NCBI RefSeq assembly: GCF_002947535.1
Contig: NZ_PUAP01000030.1
Location: forward strand, 1 to 64,000
Direction: 5' to 3'
Source of the DNA: Enterococcus mundtii
GTDB lineage: Bacteria > Bacillota > Bacilli > Lactobacillales > Enterococcaceae
Length of the DNA stretch: 64,000 bases
Positions 35,946 to 46,102 of this stretch are shown piece by piece (within the stretch, counting starts at the first letter, position 1; each line of letters begins with the position of its first letter). The notes under the pieces are model-generated. The model was not told the origin of the DNA. It saw only the letters and a list, made by a program, of their open reading frames with translations, and made no database searches. The position numbers and the translations under genes were made by a program.

Positions 35946-37205
35946 ATGAGTAAACAGTTGCTAAAAAAATTCGGGTTAGGTGCATTATCTTTAGGGTTTA
36001 TCGGGGGGCTTGCTGCCTGTGGTAATGGTGGTTCATCAACTGCAGCAAATGAAGAAGATGGTAAAACATTAACGATTTCTGTCGACTCGGGCTACAAAGA
36101 TTATGTGAATGAGATCAAAACAAAATTTGAAGAAGACAACGACGTAGAAATCAAATTAGTCGAAAAAGACATGTTCGAACAATTGGAATCGCTTGCGCTG
36201 GACGGACCCGCAGGTAAAGCACCAGATGTCATGATGGCAGCTTATGACCGAATCGGGGCGTTAGGTCAACAAGGTCATTTAGCAGAAGTAAAATTGGGCA
36301 ACGAAGCAGATTACGATGATACGGATAAGGCTCAAGTGACTTATGAGGATAAAATCTATGGGGCACCAGCAGTTATCGAGACATTAGTCTTATATTACAA
36401 CAAAGACCTAGTTGACACTGCACCGACAACTTTCAAAGATTTGGAAGCGTTAGCAAAAGATGAACGTTTCAATTTTGAATCCGAAGAAGGAACAAACACA
36501 GGATTTTTAGCAAAATGGACTGATTTTTATTATTCATATGGCTTGATTTCAGGTTACGGTGGATATGTCTTTGGTGAAGATGGAACAGACCCATCTGAAA
36601 TCGGGTTGAACAATGCAGGAGCAGTAGAAGGAATCAGCTATGCCACAGATTGGTTCCAAAATGTTTGGCCTAAAGGAATGCAAGATATCAAGAGTGCCGG
36701 CGACTTTGTCAACCAACAATTCATGTCAAACAAATCAGCAGCGATCATCGATGGTCCTTGGCAAGCACAAACTTATCAAGAAAACGACATCAATTACGGC
36801 GTATCAAAAATCCCAACATTGAATAATGGTGAACCTTATCAACCATTTGGTGGAGGTAAAGGTTGGGTCGTAAGTAACTACTCTAAGAATAAAGAAGTTG
36901 CTCAAAAATGGTTAGATTACGTAACGAATACAGAAAACCAAGAAAAATTCTTTGAAATGGTCAACGAAGTACCAGCGAATCAAGCGGCTCGTGAAACAGC
37001 AAAAGGCACGAATGATGAGTTGACGACTGCGGTTATTGAACAATATGAAACAGCACAAGCAATGCCAAATATTCCAGAGATGGCAGAAGTTTGGACAGGC
37101 GCAGAAAACTTGATGTTTGACGCTGGTTCAGGTAGAAAAACACCAAAAGAATCTGCTGATGACGCGGTGAAGACGATCAGCGAAGCAATTGAACAAAAAT
37201 ATTAA
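35946..37205 (+). CDS. malE: Maltose/maltodextrin-binding lipoprotein MalE
   Basis: A 419-aa family 1 solute-binding protein. The signal peptide ends with lipobox LAAC (Cys25), then a Gly/Ser linker. The mature protein has typical MalE/MalX segments, such as KAPDVMMAAYDRIGAL, IYGAPAVIETLVLYYNKDLV and AAIIDGPWQAQTY. It binds maltodextrins outside the cell for MalFG. RBS CGGAGGAA. It is followed by a strong hairpin before malF, which may let it be made in excess of the permeases. Confidence 0.9.
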   Translation: MSKQLLKKFGLGALSLGFIGGLAACGNGGSSTAANEEDGKTLTISVDSGYKDYVNEIKTKFEEDNDVEIKLVEKDMFEQLESLALDGPAGKAPDVMMAAYDRIGALGQQGHLAEVKLGNEADYDDTDKAQVTYEDKIYGAPAVIETLVLYYNKDLVDTAPTTFKDLEALAKDERFNFESEEGTNTGFLAKWTDFYYSYGLISGYGGYVFGEDGTDPSEIGLNNAGAVEGISYATDWFQNVWPKGMQDIKSAGDFVNQQFMSNKSAAIIDGPWQAQTYQENDINYGVSKIPTLNNGEPYQPFGGGKGWVVSNYSKNKEVAQKWLDYVTNTENQEKFFEMVNEVPANQAARETAKGTNDELTTAVIEQYETAQAMPNIPEMAEVWTGAENLMFDAGSGRKTPKESADDAVKTISEAIEQKY

Positions 37206-37223
37206 TTAGATCATCAAAAAGGT

Positions 37224-37264
37224 TGGAGCTGTGAAGGAAATTGCTTCTCAGCTCCATGTTTTAC
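37224..37264 (+). terminator. Hairpin between malE and malF (partial terminator/attenuator)
   Basis: TGGAGCTG-T-GAAG pairs with CTTC-T-CAGCTCCA around GAAATTG, followed by TGTTTTACC. The T tract is short, so read-through is expected; it may also stabilise malE mRNA. Confidence 0.65.
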
Positions 37265-37351
37265 CTTTGATGGACGTGAGAAGATTTTTTATCAAAAAGG
37301 CGCTTCAACATACAGCACCTGTTTTTAGTATCAAGAGGGGGGAACAACACC

Positions 37352-38650
37352 ATGCAACAAGAAGATACAGCGGTCAATGTCAAAGGCACGATGTTACGTT
37401 CGATCATTCCAGGACTAGGTCAATTTGCAAATGGTCAAGTATTTAAAGGGGTCATATTTTTAGCACTATTTATCGGATTTATCATCCAAATGGTTTTAGG
37501 TGGTTTTCATTCCTTGATTGGCTTGGTTACTTTAGGTAGTGTACCAATGGAAGATCACTCATTATTTATGTTGATTCAAGGAACCTTGCAATTGATTTTG
37601 ACTGCTTTGTTTTTATTTTTTTATTTCATCAATCTATTAGATGCGAAACGTGTCGCAGTCATGAGAAAAGAAGGGAAAAAGATCAATCGAACAATGAAGG
37701 AAGTCATACATAATGTGGGTGATGAAGGCTTTCCTTATCTTTTGACGCTACCAGCGTATCTATTGATGATTTTCACGATCATCTTTCCGGTTCTAGTGAC
37801 ATTATTTACAGCATTTACAAACTATGATTTCAAACACATTCCACCAGCAAGTTTGATCGACTGGGTGGGGGCAGAAAACTTCTTCAGTATTTTCTTTTTA
37901 AGTTCTTATCGAAATACGTTTGTTGCCGTTTTCTCTTGGACCGTCATCTGGACGCTTTGTGCAACAACCTTGCAAATTACGTTAGGTGTATTCACAGCAG
38001 TGATCGCGCATCAGAAATTTATCAAGTTCAAACGTGTTTTTGGAATTATTTTCCTTTTACCATGGGCAGTCCCAGCATTTATCACGATCATGAGTTTTTC
38101 AAATATCTTTAACGATAGTGTGGGAGCAATCAACACACAAGTCATTCCATTCTTGAACAATATCCCCTTTGTAGATATTGCCTCTGTCCCTTGGAAAACT
38201 GATCCGAACTGGACAAAAGTCGCGATCATCTTGATCCAAGGTTGGTTAGGTTTTCCTTACATCTATGTGATGGTCACAGGAATCTTACAATCGATTTCTG
38301 AAGACCTTTACGAAGCAGCGAAAATCGATGGTGCGAATGCTTGGCAGCGTTTCTCAAGTATCACGCTTCCAGCCATCTTTCTTGTAGCAGCGCCAACGTT
38401 CATCACACAGTATACGGGGAACTTCAATAACTTCTCCATGATCTACCTCTTCAACAATGGAGGACCAGGAAGTGTCGGTGGTGGTGCAGGCTCAACGGAT
38501 ATCTTGATTTCGTGGATCTATAAATTGACCACCGGGACCTCGCCACAGTATTCGATGGCTTCTGCGATCACGCTGATCATTTCGATGATCGTTATTGCCG
38601 TTTCTCTGCTGGTATTCAAGAAAACTAATGCGTTCAAAATGGAGGACTAG
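37352..38650 (+). CDS. malF: Maltodextrin ABC transporter permease MalF
   Basis: A 432-aa permease with about eight membrane helices. As in MalF/MalC of streptococci, an extra N-terminal segment carries helices (residues about 20-95) before the core. The EAA loop is [15 protein letters not shown] followed by ITLPAIF. The RBS GGGGGAA is seven bases upstream. It pairs with MalG; no ATPase gene is present in this locus, so a shared MsmX/MsmK-type ATPase from elsewhere must power it. Confidence 0.9.
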   Translation: MQQEDTAVNVKGTMLRSIIPGLGQFANGQVFKGVIFLALFIGFIIQMVLGGFHSLIGLVTLGSVPMEDHSLFMLIQGTLQLILTALFLFFYFINLLDAKRVAVMRKEGKKINRTMKEVIHNVGDEGFPYLLTLPAYLLMIFTIIFPVLVTLFTAFTNYDFKHIPPASLIDWVGAENFFSIFFLSSYRNTFVAVFSWTVIWTLCATTLQITLGVFTAVIAHQKFIKFKRVFGIIFLLPWAVPAFITIMSFSNIFNDSVGAINTQVIPFLNNIPFVDIASVPWKTDPNWTKVAIILIQGWLGFPYIYVMVTGILQSISEDLYEAAKIDGANAWQRFSSITLPAIFLVAAPTFITQYTGNFNNFSMIYLFNNGGPGSVGGGAGSTDILISWIYKLTTGTSPQYSMASAITLIISMIVIAVSLLVFKKTNAFKMED

Positions 38651-38652
38651 TC

Positions 38653-39504
38653 ATGAAAAAATTTAGTACAAGTGCTAAGTTCCAACGGAGACTCTCGCAT
38701 TTCTTTACTTATGTGTTTTTGATCCTATTGTCGATCATTATCATCTATCCGTTATTGATCACTGCCAGCACTGCCTTCAAACCGGGGAATATTGCTGCTT
38801 TTAGCTTAGATTTCACCGGTGATTGGACATTGAATAATTTTTCTCGCTTATTCAGTGAGACGTTGTATGGAACTTGGTATAAAAATACGTTGATCATTTC
38901 TGTTTTAACGATGGTCATTCAAGTAACTGTTGTGACACTTGCGGGTTATACGTATAGTCGCTATCGTTTCATCGGAAGAAAATCAAGTTTGATGTTCTTC
39001 CTAGTGATCCAAATGGTACCAACAATGGCAGCATTGACCGCCTTTTATGTGATGGCCTTTTTATTAGGTGCATTGGATCGTTACTGGTTCTTGACAATGA
39101 TCTATATCGGTGGCGGAATCCCGATGAACACCTGGCTGATGAAAGGATACTTCGATACAGTCCCAATCGATTTAGATGAATCAGCTAAATTGGATGGTGC
39201 CGGACACTTTAGGATTTTCTTGCAAATTGTCTTGCCATTAGTCAAACCAATGATCGCAGTCCAAGCGCTTTGGGCATTTATGGGGCCATTTGGTGACTTC
39301 ATGTTGGCACGTTTCCTACTTCGTACGCCTGAAAATCAAACAGTCGCAGTAGGGTTACAAACTTTCATTTCTGATGTAACCAACCAACGTGTTTCTCTGT
39401 TTGCGGCAGGGGCGATCTTGATTGCTGTACCAATATGTTTATTGTTCTTCTTTTTACAAAAAAACTTTGTGACCGGACTGACATCAGGCGGGACCAAAGG
39501 TTAG
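38653..39504 (+). CDS. malG: Maltodextrin ABC transporter permease MalG
   Basis: A 283-aa permease with six helices and the EAA loop [20 protein letters not shown] followed by LP. It starts two bases after malF, whose end supplies the GGAG ribosome binding site. The C-terminus ends GLTSGGTKG, as is common for MalG proteins that touch the binding protein. It forms the translocation pore with MalF. Confidence 0.92.
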   Translation: MKKFSTSAKFQRRLSHFFTYVFLILLSIIIIYPLLITASTAFKPGNIAAFSLDFTGDWTLNNFSRLFSETLYGTWYKNTLIISVLTMVIQVTVVTLAGYTYSRYRFIGRKSSLMFFLVIQMVPTMAALTAFYVMAFLLGALDRYWFLTMIYIGGGIPMNTWLMKGYFDTVPIDLDESAKLDGAGHFRIFLQIVLPLVKPMIAVQALWAFMGPFGDFMLARFLLRTPENQTVAVGLQTFISDVTNQRVSLFAAGAILIAVPICLLFFFLQKNFVTGLTSGGTKG

Positions 39505-39516
39505 GAGTCGTTTGCT

Positions 39517-40338
39517 ATGGATAAATTCCCACTCAATTACTTTTCAAGCTTAAGAAGTCCAAAACAGTTGTTTTTAGGTAGAAAACAACTCACTTGGCCA
39601 AAATTTATCGTGATCTTTCTGTTTCTGATTTCTTTTATGGTCATGCCGATCACTTTATTTTATACGAATCAAGTCTCGGCGATCCCGATGGAACAATTCT
39701 TATCGGTGAATACGTTGATCGATCAGGAAGGGGTGGCACGCTTACGTGAACTACAACTTACGAACGGTCGATTAACTGCTGACTCTGAGATCATCAGTGT
39801 AACAAACGATGTCATCATCGGAACAGCACTGACGAAAGAAGAAATGGCAGAAAGAGGAGCCGCAATCAATTTTGAAGAGACCAGTTGGACGATCCGTCAA
39901 GAAGAGGATGGACAAACACGAGAATACAATATGTCGTATCCCTCCTCATTTGATTTCATGAGAATTACCAGTCCTAAGGAGTTTGAACAGTTTTTAGAGA
40001 ATGAATTTTATGCGAGTAATCGACCGATGATCATTTTATCTTACAGTTTGACGTTAGGTATTTTATTGTTTATCATGACTGGTTTGATTTTGTTCGGCGC
40101 TGCATTCTTTTTATGGCTGACAAGAAAAAGCAAATTTTCTTCAATTAAAAACTTTAAAGAGAGCGCAAATTTGATGTTGAATGTTTTAGGTGTGAGTTCG
40201 ATAATTGCTGGTTTTGTCGGTTTCATCCATTTTGATTTTGTCTTGATGATGGGAATCCAGTCGACAATAGCCGTTTTATTGTTACTATGGATTTTCGCTA
40301 AAACTGGCTTCAAAGATTCAAAAGCGATCCAAGTCTGA
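39517..40338 (+). CDS. malA: MalA-like DUF1189 membrane protein
   Basis: A 273-aa membrane protein: one N-terminal helix (about residues 30-50), an extracytoplasmic domain of about 120 residues, then three to four C-terminal helices. DUF1189 proteins follow malG in streptococci and enterococci under the name MalA (maltodextrin utilisation protein), with no defined activity. It begins 12 bases after malG with an AGGAG site, and a terminator follows. The function is inferred only from operon membership. Confidence 0.78.
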   Translation: MDKFPLNYFSSLRSPKQLFLGRKQLTWPKFIVIFLFLISFMVMPITLFYTNQVSAIPMEQFLSVNTLIDQEGVARLRELQLTNGRLTADSEIISVTNDVIIGTALTKEEMAERGAAINFEETSWTIRQEEDGQTREYNMSYPSSFDFMRITSPKEFEQFLENEFYASNRPMIILSYSLTLGILLFIMTGLILFGAAFFLWLTRKSKFSSIKNFKESANLMLNVLGVSSIIAGFVGFIHFDFVLMMGIQSTIAVLLLLWIFAKTGFKDSKAIQV

Positions 40339-40348
40339 TCCAATCGAA

Positions 40349-40407
40349 GAATGAAGAATGTAAGAGGGAAAGCAGAAATGTTTCTGTCCTTGCATTCTTC
40401 ATTTTTG
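40349..40407 (+). terminator. Terminator of the mal operon
   Basis: AATGAAGAATG and CATTCTTCATT arms with an inner AGCAGAAA/TTTCTG stem, then a T-rich tail. Confidence 0.82.
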
Positions 40408-40514
40408 TGTTTCTGAAATTTTCAAAAAGCTTTTATTTATTACATGCAATCTGTTGATTCTTTGACGAAATAGGTATAACGTAATAGTGTAATTTTTGTT
40501 TTAGGAGGATCATT

Positions 40515-41681
40515 ATGTTAGAAAAAACAATTTATCATCAACTATTTTCGCACTCTTTTTCACTTCCAGTAGAAGTCACATATTGGGATGGAACGACGAA
40601 GCAGTATGGGGATACCGATAACCCTCCACAAATCAAAATCACGTTCAATGAAGAGATCCCGATCAAAGAGTTGACGAGAAATGCTTCTCTTTCTTTAGGG
40701 GAAGCTTATATGGATCATCGCATTGAAATCGAAGGGAATATCCAATCATTGATCAACGATGCCTACAGTCATACCGATAGTTTCTTGCGTAGCAAAGATT
40801 ATCTAAAGTGGTTACCAAAAAAAGAGAAACACACTAAGCAACAAAATAAAGCAGATATCCATGCCCATTATGATCTAGGAAATGATTTTTATCGCTTATG
40901 GCTTGATTCAACATTGACGTATTCCTGTGCGTATTTCAAAACTCCAGAAGATAGTCTGGAGCAAGCACAGATCAATAAAGTCCATCATATTTTAGACAAG
41001 CTATTTATCAAAGAAGGAGAATCCCTCTTGGATATCGGTTGTGGCTGGGGAACTTTATTATTTACTGCTGCAAAAGAATATCATGTCAAAGCGACTGGTA
41101 TTACCTTAAGTGAAGAACAATACAACTTCATCACCAATAAAATCAAAGAAGAGCATCTAGAAGAACAATGCCGTGTGTTTCTAATGGATTACCGTGAGTT
41201 GAAAGGGGAGACTTTCGATCATATCACTAGTGTTGGGATGTTCGAACACGTGGGGTCAGAAAATCTACCTGAATATTTCAAAGTAGTCAAAGATTTGTTG
41301 AAACCTAAAGGAACTGCTTTGATCCATGGAATCAGCCGACAACAAGGTGGTGCAACGAATGCGTGGATCAATAAATATATTTTTCCTGGCGGTTATGTAC
41401 CAGGTGTAACGGAACTGATTAAGGATATCACGGAAAACGATCTACAAGTGATCGACTTAGAAAGTTTACGTCGAGATTATCAATGGACATTACAACATTG
41501 GACGCAACGTTTCCATGCGGTTCAAGAACAAGTGACTCAGGAGATGGGGGATCGCTTCTATCGTATGTGGGATCTTTATTTACAAGCCTGTGCCGCATCC
41601 TTTGAATCGAGCAATATCGATGTGATCCAGTACTTGTTAGTCCACCCAGGAAACAATTCGATTCCAATGCACCGGAAATAA
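40515..41681 (+). CDS. cfa: Cyclopropane-fatty-acyl-phospholipid synthase
   Basis: A 388-aa SAM-dependent enzyme that adds a methylene to unsaturated acyl chains of membrane lipids. The SAM site is [12 protein letters not shown] (about residue 175), preceded by [16 protein letters not shown], with later SVGMFEHVG and FPGGYVPG motifs, all typical of Cfa. An N-terminal lipid-binding region spans about 110 residues. RBS TAGGAGGAT. Monocistronic, and probably induced in stationary phase or acid stress as in other bacteria, although no specific regulatory site was read. Confidence 0.94.
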   Translation: MLEKTIYHQLFSHSFSLPVEVTYWDGTTKQYGDTDNPPQIKITFNEEIPIKELTRNASLSLGEAYMDHRIEIEGNIQSLINDAYSHTDSFLRSKDYLKWLPKKEKHTKQQNKADIHAHYDLGNDFYRLWLDSTLTYSCAYFKTPEDSLEQAQINKVHHILDKLFIKEGESLLDIGCGWGTLLFTAAKEYHVKATGITLSEEQYNFITNKIKEEHLEEQCRVFLMDYRELKGETFDHITSVGMFEHVGSENLPEYFKVVKDLLKPKGTALIHGISRQQGGATNAWINKYIFPGGYVPGVTELIKDITENDLQVIDLESLRRDYQWTLQHWTQRFHAVQEQVTQEMGDRFYRMWDLYLQACAASFESSNIDVIQYLLVHPGNNSIPMHRK

Positions 41682-41713
41682 ATAACTGATCTTTCTGTTT
41701 TTTTATTTACATG

Positions 41714-41760
41714 AAAAGAACCTATTTTTACTTTCAAGTGTAAAAATAGGTTCTTTTTTT
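41714..41760. terminator. Terminator downstream of cfa
   Basis: AAAAGAACCTATTTTTAC and GTAAAAATAGGTTCTTTT form a long stem around a short loop, then T residues. Confidence 0.92.
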
Positions 41761-41864
41761 ACTTGAAAAATCAGACCGCAGACCGATTTTACAGGGTATT
41801 GGCTGACAGTCTTCGTTCTTTTCGTTATACTGATACTAGATACCTAATAAAAAGGAGAATTGTT

Positions 41865-42515
41865 ATGAAATCAAAAGTTATTTTTACAGGCTTATTTTCT
41901 TTACTACTTTTGGCGGGGTGCCAGCCAAACCAAACAACTACCCCTTCAAGTACGACCAACCAGTCGTCAGAAACGACAGTAACTTCTACGAATAAGACAG
42001 AAGAATCTAGCACAACTGCTGGTTCTGCTGCTTCTACTGATTCATCTTCTTCACAAACCGCAAACCCTGATATTAAAGTTTCTGCGGATCGCGCGATTGA
42101 ATTATTCCAAAACAAATACCCAGATGCAGCCATCACTAGCTTAGAACTGGATAGTGATTGGGGAAGCTATTTCTACAAAATTGAAGGTGTCGATGATCAA
42201 AACGAATATTCAGTGAAAATCAATGCAATGGACGAAAAACTTGAGGCAGAAAATCCAGAGCAATTAGATCGTGACGAACAAAACGGTCAGAAAAAATCAG
42301 AAGATGGTTTAGATGTCAGCAATCTGATCTCGATCGAAGAAGCTGGGAAAATCGCCGTTGAAAAAGTTGGCGCTGGAACAGCAACAGATTGGGACCTTGA
42401 TAAAGAATTAGGAACTACTTACTGGGATGTCAAAGTGAAAAATGGCAACCAAACGACAAATGTAAAAATCAATAGTCAAACCGGAGAAGTATTGTCTTCA
42501 GAGGTCGATGATTGA
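41865..42515 (+). CDS. PepSY-domain lipoprotein
   Basis: A 216-aa lipoprotein. The signal peptide ends in LLAGC (Cys19), followed by about 45 residues rich in Ser and Thr. Two PepSY repeats follow: SADRAIELFQNKYPDAAITS with YKIEGVDDQNEYSVKINA, and SIEEAGKIAVEKVGAG with YWDVKVKNGNQTTNVKIN. PepSY domains are thought to inhibit proteases or act as extracytoplasmic sensors. ATG 41865 has AAAAGGAG upstream; the longer frame is rejected since it hides the signal peptide. Confidence 0.86.
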   Translation: MKSKVIFTGLFSLLLLAGCQPNQTTTPSSTTNQSSETTVTSTNKTEESSTTAGSAASTDSSSSQTANPDIKVSADRAIELFQNKYPDAAITSLELDSDWGSYFYKIEGVDDQNEYSVKINAMDEKLEAENPEQLDRDEQNGQKKSEDGLDVSNLISIEEAGKIAVEKVGAGTATDWDLDKELGTTYWDVKVKNGNQTTNVKINSQTGEVLSSEVDD

Positions 42516-42537
42516 TCGAACATGCGATAAATTTTTA

Positions 42538-42565
42538 TTGATTTTGTTCGCTTTAATGATACACT
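42538..42565 (+). promoter_or_regulatory. pyrDA promoter
   Basis: TTGATT (42538-42543), 16 bases, then the extended -10 TGA-TACACT (42557-42565). The gene thus has its own promoter outside a pyr operon. Confidence 0.55.
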
Positions 42566-42598
42566 AGAAAAAACGCTTTATTAAAAGGAGAGAATAAC

Positions 42599-43540
42599 TT
42601 GAGCTTAACGACTACTTTCTTAAATCATTCTTTTGAAAATCCCTTGATGAACGCTTCTGGTGTCCATTGCATGACTACAGCTGAATTAGATGAACTTGCA
42701 CATTCGAATGCGGGCGCCTTTATTACAAAAAGTTGTACCATCAATGAGCGAGCAGGAAATCCTGAACCACGTTATTATGATGTGCCACTTGGTAGTATCA
42801 ATTCGATGGGATTACCAAACTTAGGGTTTTCCTATTATCTGGATTATGCATTGGCCTACGAGAAAGAGCATGGACAGGAACAACCATTGTTTTTCTCGAT
42901 TGCCGGCATGAGTGCAGAGGAAAATCTAGAAATGTTGAAGTTGATCGAAGAAAGTGATTATCAAGGAATCACTGAGCTGAATCTTTCATGCCCGAACGTT
43001 CCAGGAAAACCACAATTAGCTTACGATTTCGAGGCAACAGCCACTTTACTGAAAGAAGTCTTTCAAGTGTTCTCAAAACCTTTAGGGATCAAACTTCCCC
43101 CTTATTTTGATTTTGCACACTTTGACCAAATGGCAGAAATCTTGAATCAGTATCCGATCGCCTATGTAAACTCAATTAATAGTGTAGGGAATGGTCTTTA
43201 TATCGATACTGATAGTGAAACAGTCGTCATCAAACCAAAAGACGGTTTTGGCGGACTTGGAGGCGAGTATATCAAACCTACTGCGTTAGCGAATGTACGG
43301 GCATTTTATACCCGCTTGAAACCAGAGATCAAAATCATCGGTACTGGTGGTATCCGCAATGGACAAGATGCATTTGAGCATTTGTTATGTGGGGCAAGTA
43401 TGTTACAGATCGGCACGGAGCTTCACAAAGAGGGAGTAGCTATTTTTGATCGCATCACCAAAGAGTTAGAAATGATCATGGCGGAAAAAGGCTACCATTC
43501 AATCGACGAATTTAGAGGGAAATTACGCTCGATGTCGTAA
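42599..43540 (+). CDS. pyrDA: Dihydroorotate dehydrogenase, class 1A (fumarate-dependent)
   Basis: A 313-aa soluble FMN enzyme oxidising dihydroorotate to orotate with fumarate as acceptor. The catalytic Cys is C131 in [12 protein letters not shown], matching Cys130 of Lactococcus PyrDA. NSMGLPN and [21 protein letters not shown] are family motifs. TTG 42599 follows AAAGGAGAG by six bases. A lone pyrDA away from the pyr operon is usual for lactic acid bacteria and enterococci. Confidence 0.93.
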   Translation: MSLTTTFLNHSFENPLMNASGVHCMTTAELDELAHSNAGAFITKSCTINERAGNPEPRYYDVPLGSINSMGLPNLGFSYYLDYALAYEKEHGQEQPLFFSIAGMSAEENLEMLKLIEESDYQGITELNLSCPNVPGKPQLAYDFEATATLLKEVFQVFSKPLGIKLPPYFDFAHFDQMAEILNQYPIAYVNSINSVGNGLYIDTDSETVVIKPKDGFGGLGGEYIKPTALANVRAFYTRLKPEIKIIGTGGIRNGQDAFEHLLCGASMLQIGTELHKEGVAIFDRITKELEMIMAEKGYHSIDEFRGKLRSMS

Positions 43541-43564
43541 GCTCTCTTTCATGCTTATAACTAG

Positions 43565-43607
43565 AGAAAAACACTTGAAGCATTCAGCTGCTTCAAGTGT
43601 TTTTCTA
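43565..43607 (+). terminator. Terminator of pyrDA
   Basis: AGAAAAACACTTGAAGC pairs with GCTTCAAGTGTTTTTCT around a nine-base loop. Confidence 0.88.
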
Positions 43608-43685
43608 TTAGAATGAGAGACTAAGCGTAAACATTGTTGCTTTTTCGGTCATGTGAGAAAATAATCGTAACTGAGGAGGGAGAAC

Positions 43686-45143
43686 ATGAAAGATGCAACG
43701 TATCTTGCGAATGGTTTAAAAGCAAAGCAATTCAGCTCGGAAGAACTTTTTACAGAAACAAAACGAAAAATTGAAAAGCTCAATCCAGAAATCAATGCAT
43801 TTGTCACCCTTGAATCAATTGATTTCCAAGTAAATGTAAAGCAGCCACCACTGGAGACAGATTCACTACTAAGAGGAATACCATTTCCTTTAAAAATGCT
43901 AGGACAAGAAAAAAAAGACTGGTTAGCAACTTCTGGTTCACGGATTTTTGAACAACACCGAGCGTCTAAAAATTCGAATTATGTCCAAGCAGTTGAAAAG
44001 GCTGGTTTAGTCCCATTTGGACAAACGAATGCGCCTGAGTTTGGCTTTAAGAATATTACCGATCCACAATTATATGGACCTGCACGAAACCCATGGAACT
44101 TGGCATATTCTCCAGGAGGATCAAGTGGCGGAGCTGCGGCGGCAGTTGCGGCAGGGATCGTTCCTATGGCAGGTGCCAGTGACGGCGGCGGTTCGATCCG
44201 TATCCCAGCCTCATTTTCTGGCTTGATTGGCTTGAAACCATCAAGAGGAACCATGCCAGTCGGTCCAAATGCTTGGCGAGGCTGGCAAGGAGCGTCCATC
44301 GACTTCGGATTAACGGTATCCATGAGGGATACAAAAGCGTTGTTCCAAGCATTACAAGGAATCAATAGTGGGGCACCTTATCAAGTGACACCAGCATTTT
44401 GGCAAAAACACCCAGTGAAAGAACGTTTGAAAATCGCTGTCTGTGTTGATTCGCCAATCGGCTCGAAGGTGAGCGAAGAAGCTCAAATCGCAATTAAAAA
44501 AGCGCAGCAGTTTCTGGAACAATCTGGGCATGAAATTGTTGAGATTCCTTATCCTTTAGATGGACGTACATTGATCAACTCGTATTATCAAATGAATGGT
44601 GCTGAAACGGCAGCAATGATCGAGTCGATCGAAAAAGGGTTGCAGCGGGGGATAGAAAGCAACGAGCTGGAACCAATCTCATGGACATTATGGCAATATG
44701 GTAAAAAACTTTCTGCAGCAGACTATGTGCATTCATTGCACGTATGGGATCATGCGGCTGTCACGATGGAAAGCTTATTTGAGTCCTTTGATTTGTTTCT
44801 TTCGCCAACCACAGCTGATACTGCACCTAAAATCACAGCTGACTTGCAAAGTGACTCGATCCGCCAGCAGATGGCTGATGTCCCTCATTTATCGGCAGAG
44901 GAAGGGTTGGCAGTCGTGTCAGCGATGTTTGAAGAGAGCTTGGCGATCACACCATATACACAACTAGCGAACTTAACTGGGCAACCTGCAATCAGTCTCC
45001 CTACACATGTCAGTGAACAAGGATTGCCGCTTGGTATCCAATTTATGGCTGCCAGAGGAAGAGAAGACTTACTGTTTCAGATTGGTGAATTATTTGAAAA
45101 TCATGGTTTATTTTATCTTCCAAAAGGAATCGAAAAAGAGTAA
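43686..45143 (+). CDS. Amidase signature family hydrolase
   Basis: A 485-aa amidase of the Ser-cisSer-Lys class. K70 in IPFPLKMLG, cis-Ser in SPGGSSGGAAAA (S146/S147) and nucleophile S170 in DGGGSIRIPASF form the triad. The protein hydrolyses an amide bond of unknown substrate; sequence alone does not separate it from acylamidases, and it lacks GatB/GatC neighbours, so it is not the Glu-tRNA amidotransferase subunit. RBS GGAGGGAG. Monocistronic, followed by a strong terminator. Confidence 0.86.
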   Translation: MKDATYLANGLKAKQFSSEELFTETKRKIEKLNPEINAFVTLESIDFQVNVKQPPLETDSLLRGIPFPLKMLGQEKKDWLATSGSRIFEQHRASKNSNYVQAVEKAGLVPFGQTNAPEFGFKNITDPQLYGPARNPWNLAYSPGGSSGGAAAAVAAGIVPMAGASDGGGSIRIPASFSGLIGLKPSRGTMPVGPNAWRGWQGASIDFGLTVSMRDTKALFQALQGINSGAPYQVTPAFWQKHPVKERLKIAVCVDSPIGSKVSEEAQIAIKKAQQFLEQSGHEIVEIPYPLDGRTLINSYYQMNGAETAAMIESIEKGLQRGIESNELEPISWTLWQYGKKLSAADYVHSLHVWDHAAVTMESLFESFDLFLSPTTADTAPKITADLQSDSIRQQMADVPHLSAEEGLAVVSAMFEESLAITPYTQLANLTGQPAISLPTHVSEQGLPLGIQFMAARGREDLLFQIGELFENHGLFYLPKGIEKE

Positions 45144-45245
45144 GAGATTAAGGGAAAAATAATTCGTGCAATTTTTAAAACGGAGTAGCACTTAGGCGTA
45201 ATACTCAACCGAGAATTTTATCGATCAATAAAGAACCAGTGCAAC

Positions 45246-45293
45246 AGAAAAGACGAAAAATGTGATGTTTTAGCTGCATTTTTCGTCTTTTCT
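45246..45293 (+). terminator. Terminator downstream of the amidase gene
   Basis: AGAAAAGACGAAAAATG and CATTTTTCGTCTTTTCT are perfect 17-base arms. Confidence 0.9.
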
Positions 45294-45405
45294 ATGTTGC
45301 TTTTTACTGTTAGATAAGAAGCATACAAAAAAATAAAATGACAGTTGGATTATGGTGGATTTTCAGGTAGAATAAAAAGCGAAAGTATGTTCGGAGGTGA
45401 AGTGT

Positions 45406-46095
45406 ATGAAAACTCCTTTAACGATCGAGCTTGAATCATCGTTGTATCATTATTGTATCGAACAAGGAGGAATCGTTGTCGAGGAAGTAACAATGCCTGA
45501 AGATCATGGAATCGTTGACACATTAAGTTGTCTAATGAAATTTGATGGAACAAGAGAATGGCGTTGTTATGAATTGAAAGTCACAAAAGCTGATTTTCGC
45601 TCAACTGCTAAATTGTCCTTTGTTGGCCACTATAATTATTTTGTTTTACCAAAAAATTTATATGAAGAAGTCAAAAGTGAGATCCCACCAGAAATTGGTG
45701 TATTAGTTTATCGTTCCTATGCAATAGAAGAGGAAATGCCTGTGTCTGGAACTTTTATTATTGCAAAAAAAGCAATGCGCCGTGAATTAGGCGTGGCAGA
45801 AGAGGCATTGACCAATCGTTTTATGGCATCTTTGTTTAGAGAAGTCAGAAAAGCCAAACAAATGGAACGAGGAGTGAAATATTTCCCTTCGGACCAACTA
45901 TATAAAGAATTGAAAAAACGCTCAGAAACGCAAGATCCCTTCTCAAAAGAACGTTATTATGAACGCTTTATCGAAGAAATCGAAAGTCAAGCAATCCATG
46001 ATCTGCAAGAAGAAAATCGTGCCTTGCGACAAGAACAGGACTGGTTGCGCCAGCAACGTCATATTCGACGTCTGCCAACTGAACCATTGGAGTGA
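45406..46095 (+). CDS. MmcB-like PD-(D/E)XK nuclease-fold protein
   Basis: A 229-aa soluble protein. The first half has a PD-(D/E)XK-like arrangement: D38 in HGIVDTLSC, then E56-L-K58 in CYELKVTKADF, followed by a hydrophobic strand LSFVGHYNYFVLP. This resembles MmcB-type DNA repair/restriction-like domains. The C-terminal half is charged and ends in a predicted coiled coil (LQEENRALRQEQDWL). ATG 45406 has GGAGGTG; the GTG nine bases earlier falls inside that site. It is followed after seven bases by an sce7725-family gene, with which it probably works. The family call is moderate. Confidence 0.6.
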   Translation: MKTPLTIELESSLYHYCIEQGGIVVEEVTMPEDHGIVDTLSCLMKFDGTREWRCYELKVTKADFRSTAKLSFVGHYNYFVLPKNLYEEVKSEIPPEIGVLVYRSYAIEEEMPVSGTFIIAKKAMRRELGVAEEALTNRFMASLFREVRKAKQMERGVKYFPSDQLYKELKKRSETQDPFSKERYYERFIEEIESQAIHDLQEENRALRQEQDWLRQQRHIRRLPTEPLE

Positions 46096-46102
46096 ATAAT
46101 AT

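Noticed and set aside
37231-37446. 71-codon frame between malE and malF
   Set aside because: It starts inside the hairpin and runs out of frame into malF; the true malF start at 37352 has a strong RBS.
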